A stretch of 14,184 bases of DNA, from the NCBI GenBank assembly GCA_039679855.1, contig JBDKUE010000006.1, positions 1-14,184 of the forward strand, in the 5' to 3' direction. The position numbers and the translations under genes were made by a program. Source of the DNA: UBA5314 sp039679855. GTDB taxonomy: Bacteria; Bacillota; Syntrophomonadia; Syntrophomonadales; Syntrophomonadaceae. The notes under the pieces were generated by a model, which made no database searches, had not been told where the DNA came from, and was given only the letters and a program-made list of their open reading frames with translations. Shown here piece by piece: positions 14,059-14,184 of the stretch; position 1 is the stretch's first letter; every line of letters starts with the position of its first letter.

Positions 14059-14184
14059 TTAAACCTCTTTGGGCGTCAAACTCTTCTCCGTATTGATCAA
14101 TTCTCCCCGAGCCATATCCTTGAGCGGACGGGCTGTTTGCTGGAAATAATCGGGTTCTGCTTCGTCGTTCTTATTCGTTTTGCG
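14059..14184 (-). CDS. C-terminal end of an upstream gene, unidentified
   Basis: The minus-strand frame is open to the window edge and ends in TAA at 14059-14061, giving the last 41 residues, including DYFQQTARPLKDMARGELIN and a final LTPKEV. It was too short to appear as a full reading frame. Spacing of 24 bases to the vWA gene suggests one operon. An AAA+ ATPase is a common partner in this position, but this tail holds no motif that shows it. Confidence 0.65.
   Translation of the reverse strand, partial: RKTNKNDEAEPDYFQQTARPLKDMARGELINTEKSLTPKEV

Noticed and set aside
1..14184. CRISPR arrays, tRNA or rRNA genes, intact insertion sequences
   Set aside because: I looked for spaced direct repeats, cloverleaf-type sequences and transposase motifs and saw none. 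The only tandem repeat is the coding one at 796-1089.

Overview
The window looks like chromosomal DNA from a spore-forming anaerobic Firmicute (class Clostridia, of a Syntrophomonas or Desulfotomaculum type). This rests on strong AGGAGG-type ribosome binding sites, a GerM-type sporulation lipoprotein, an S-layer-homology (SLH) surface protein, oxygen-sensitive 2-hydroxyacyl-CoA dehydratase-type proteins, and a cyclic-di-GMP riboswitch of the GEMM-I class. I infer the lineage from gene content only and cannot name a species.

Layout. 1-660 (+) is the 3' part of a GGDEF/HD-GYP cyclic-di-GMP enzyme. It is convergent with a 1082-residue secreted SLH protein (793-4041, -) that ends in 14 heptapeptide repeats encoded by a 21-bp minisatellite. 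4042-5098 is an AT-rich, gene-poor kilobase holding a broken AT-rich reading frame and, at 4869-4991, a relic of the phosphodiesterase gene whose intact copy is at 6657-7133. A GNAT acetyltransferase (5099-5557, +) converges on an exported transglutaminase-like protein (5567-6346, -). The latter's terminator lies inside the acetyltransferase coding sequence, and its leader is a clear cyclic-di-GMP-I riboswitch (about 6357-6448) under a good sigma-A promoter.

6657-11178 is a minus-strand housekeeping block. Read in transcription order it is glutamate racemase (murI), an HgdB-like dehydratase subunit, its HgdC-like ATPase activator, RNase PH (rph), the nucleotide-house-cleaning pyrophosphatase RdgB, and an MJ0936/YfcE-type metallophosphodiesterase. 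Several junctions overlap or nearly touch. A terminator hairpin sits only 8 bp before the murI ribosome binding site, which leaves no room for a promoter and so suggests attenuation. Upstream are a gerM-like lipoprotein gene (11453-12040, -), a terminator, a von Willebrand A protein (12256-14034, -), and the 3' end of one more co-directional gene (14059-14184, -).

Themes. Cyclic-di-GMP appears twice: an enzyme that probably degrades it, and a riboswitch that senses it in front of an exported cysteine-protease/transglutaminase-fold protein. A large SLH surface protein lies between them, so a second-messenger-controlled surface-remodelling circuit is a reasonable hypothesis, though nothing in the sequence proves the link. 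The second point of interest is the single-subunit HgdB/HgdC-type iron-sulfur pair translationally coupled to an unusual glutamate racemase behind a possible attenuator.
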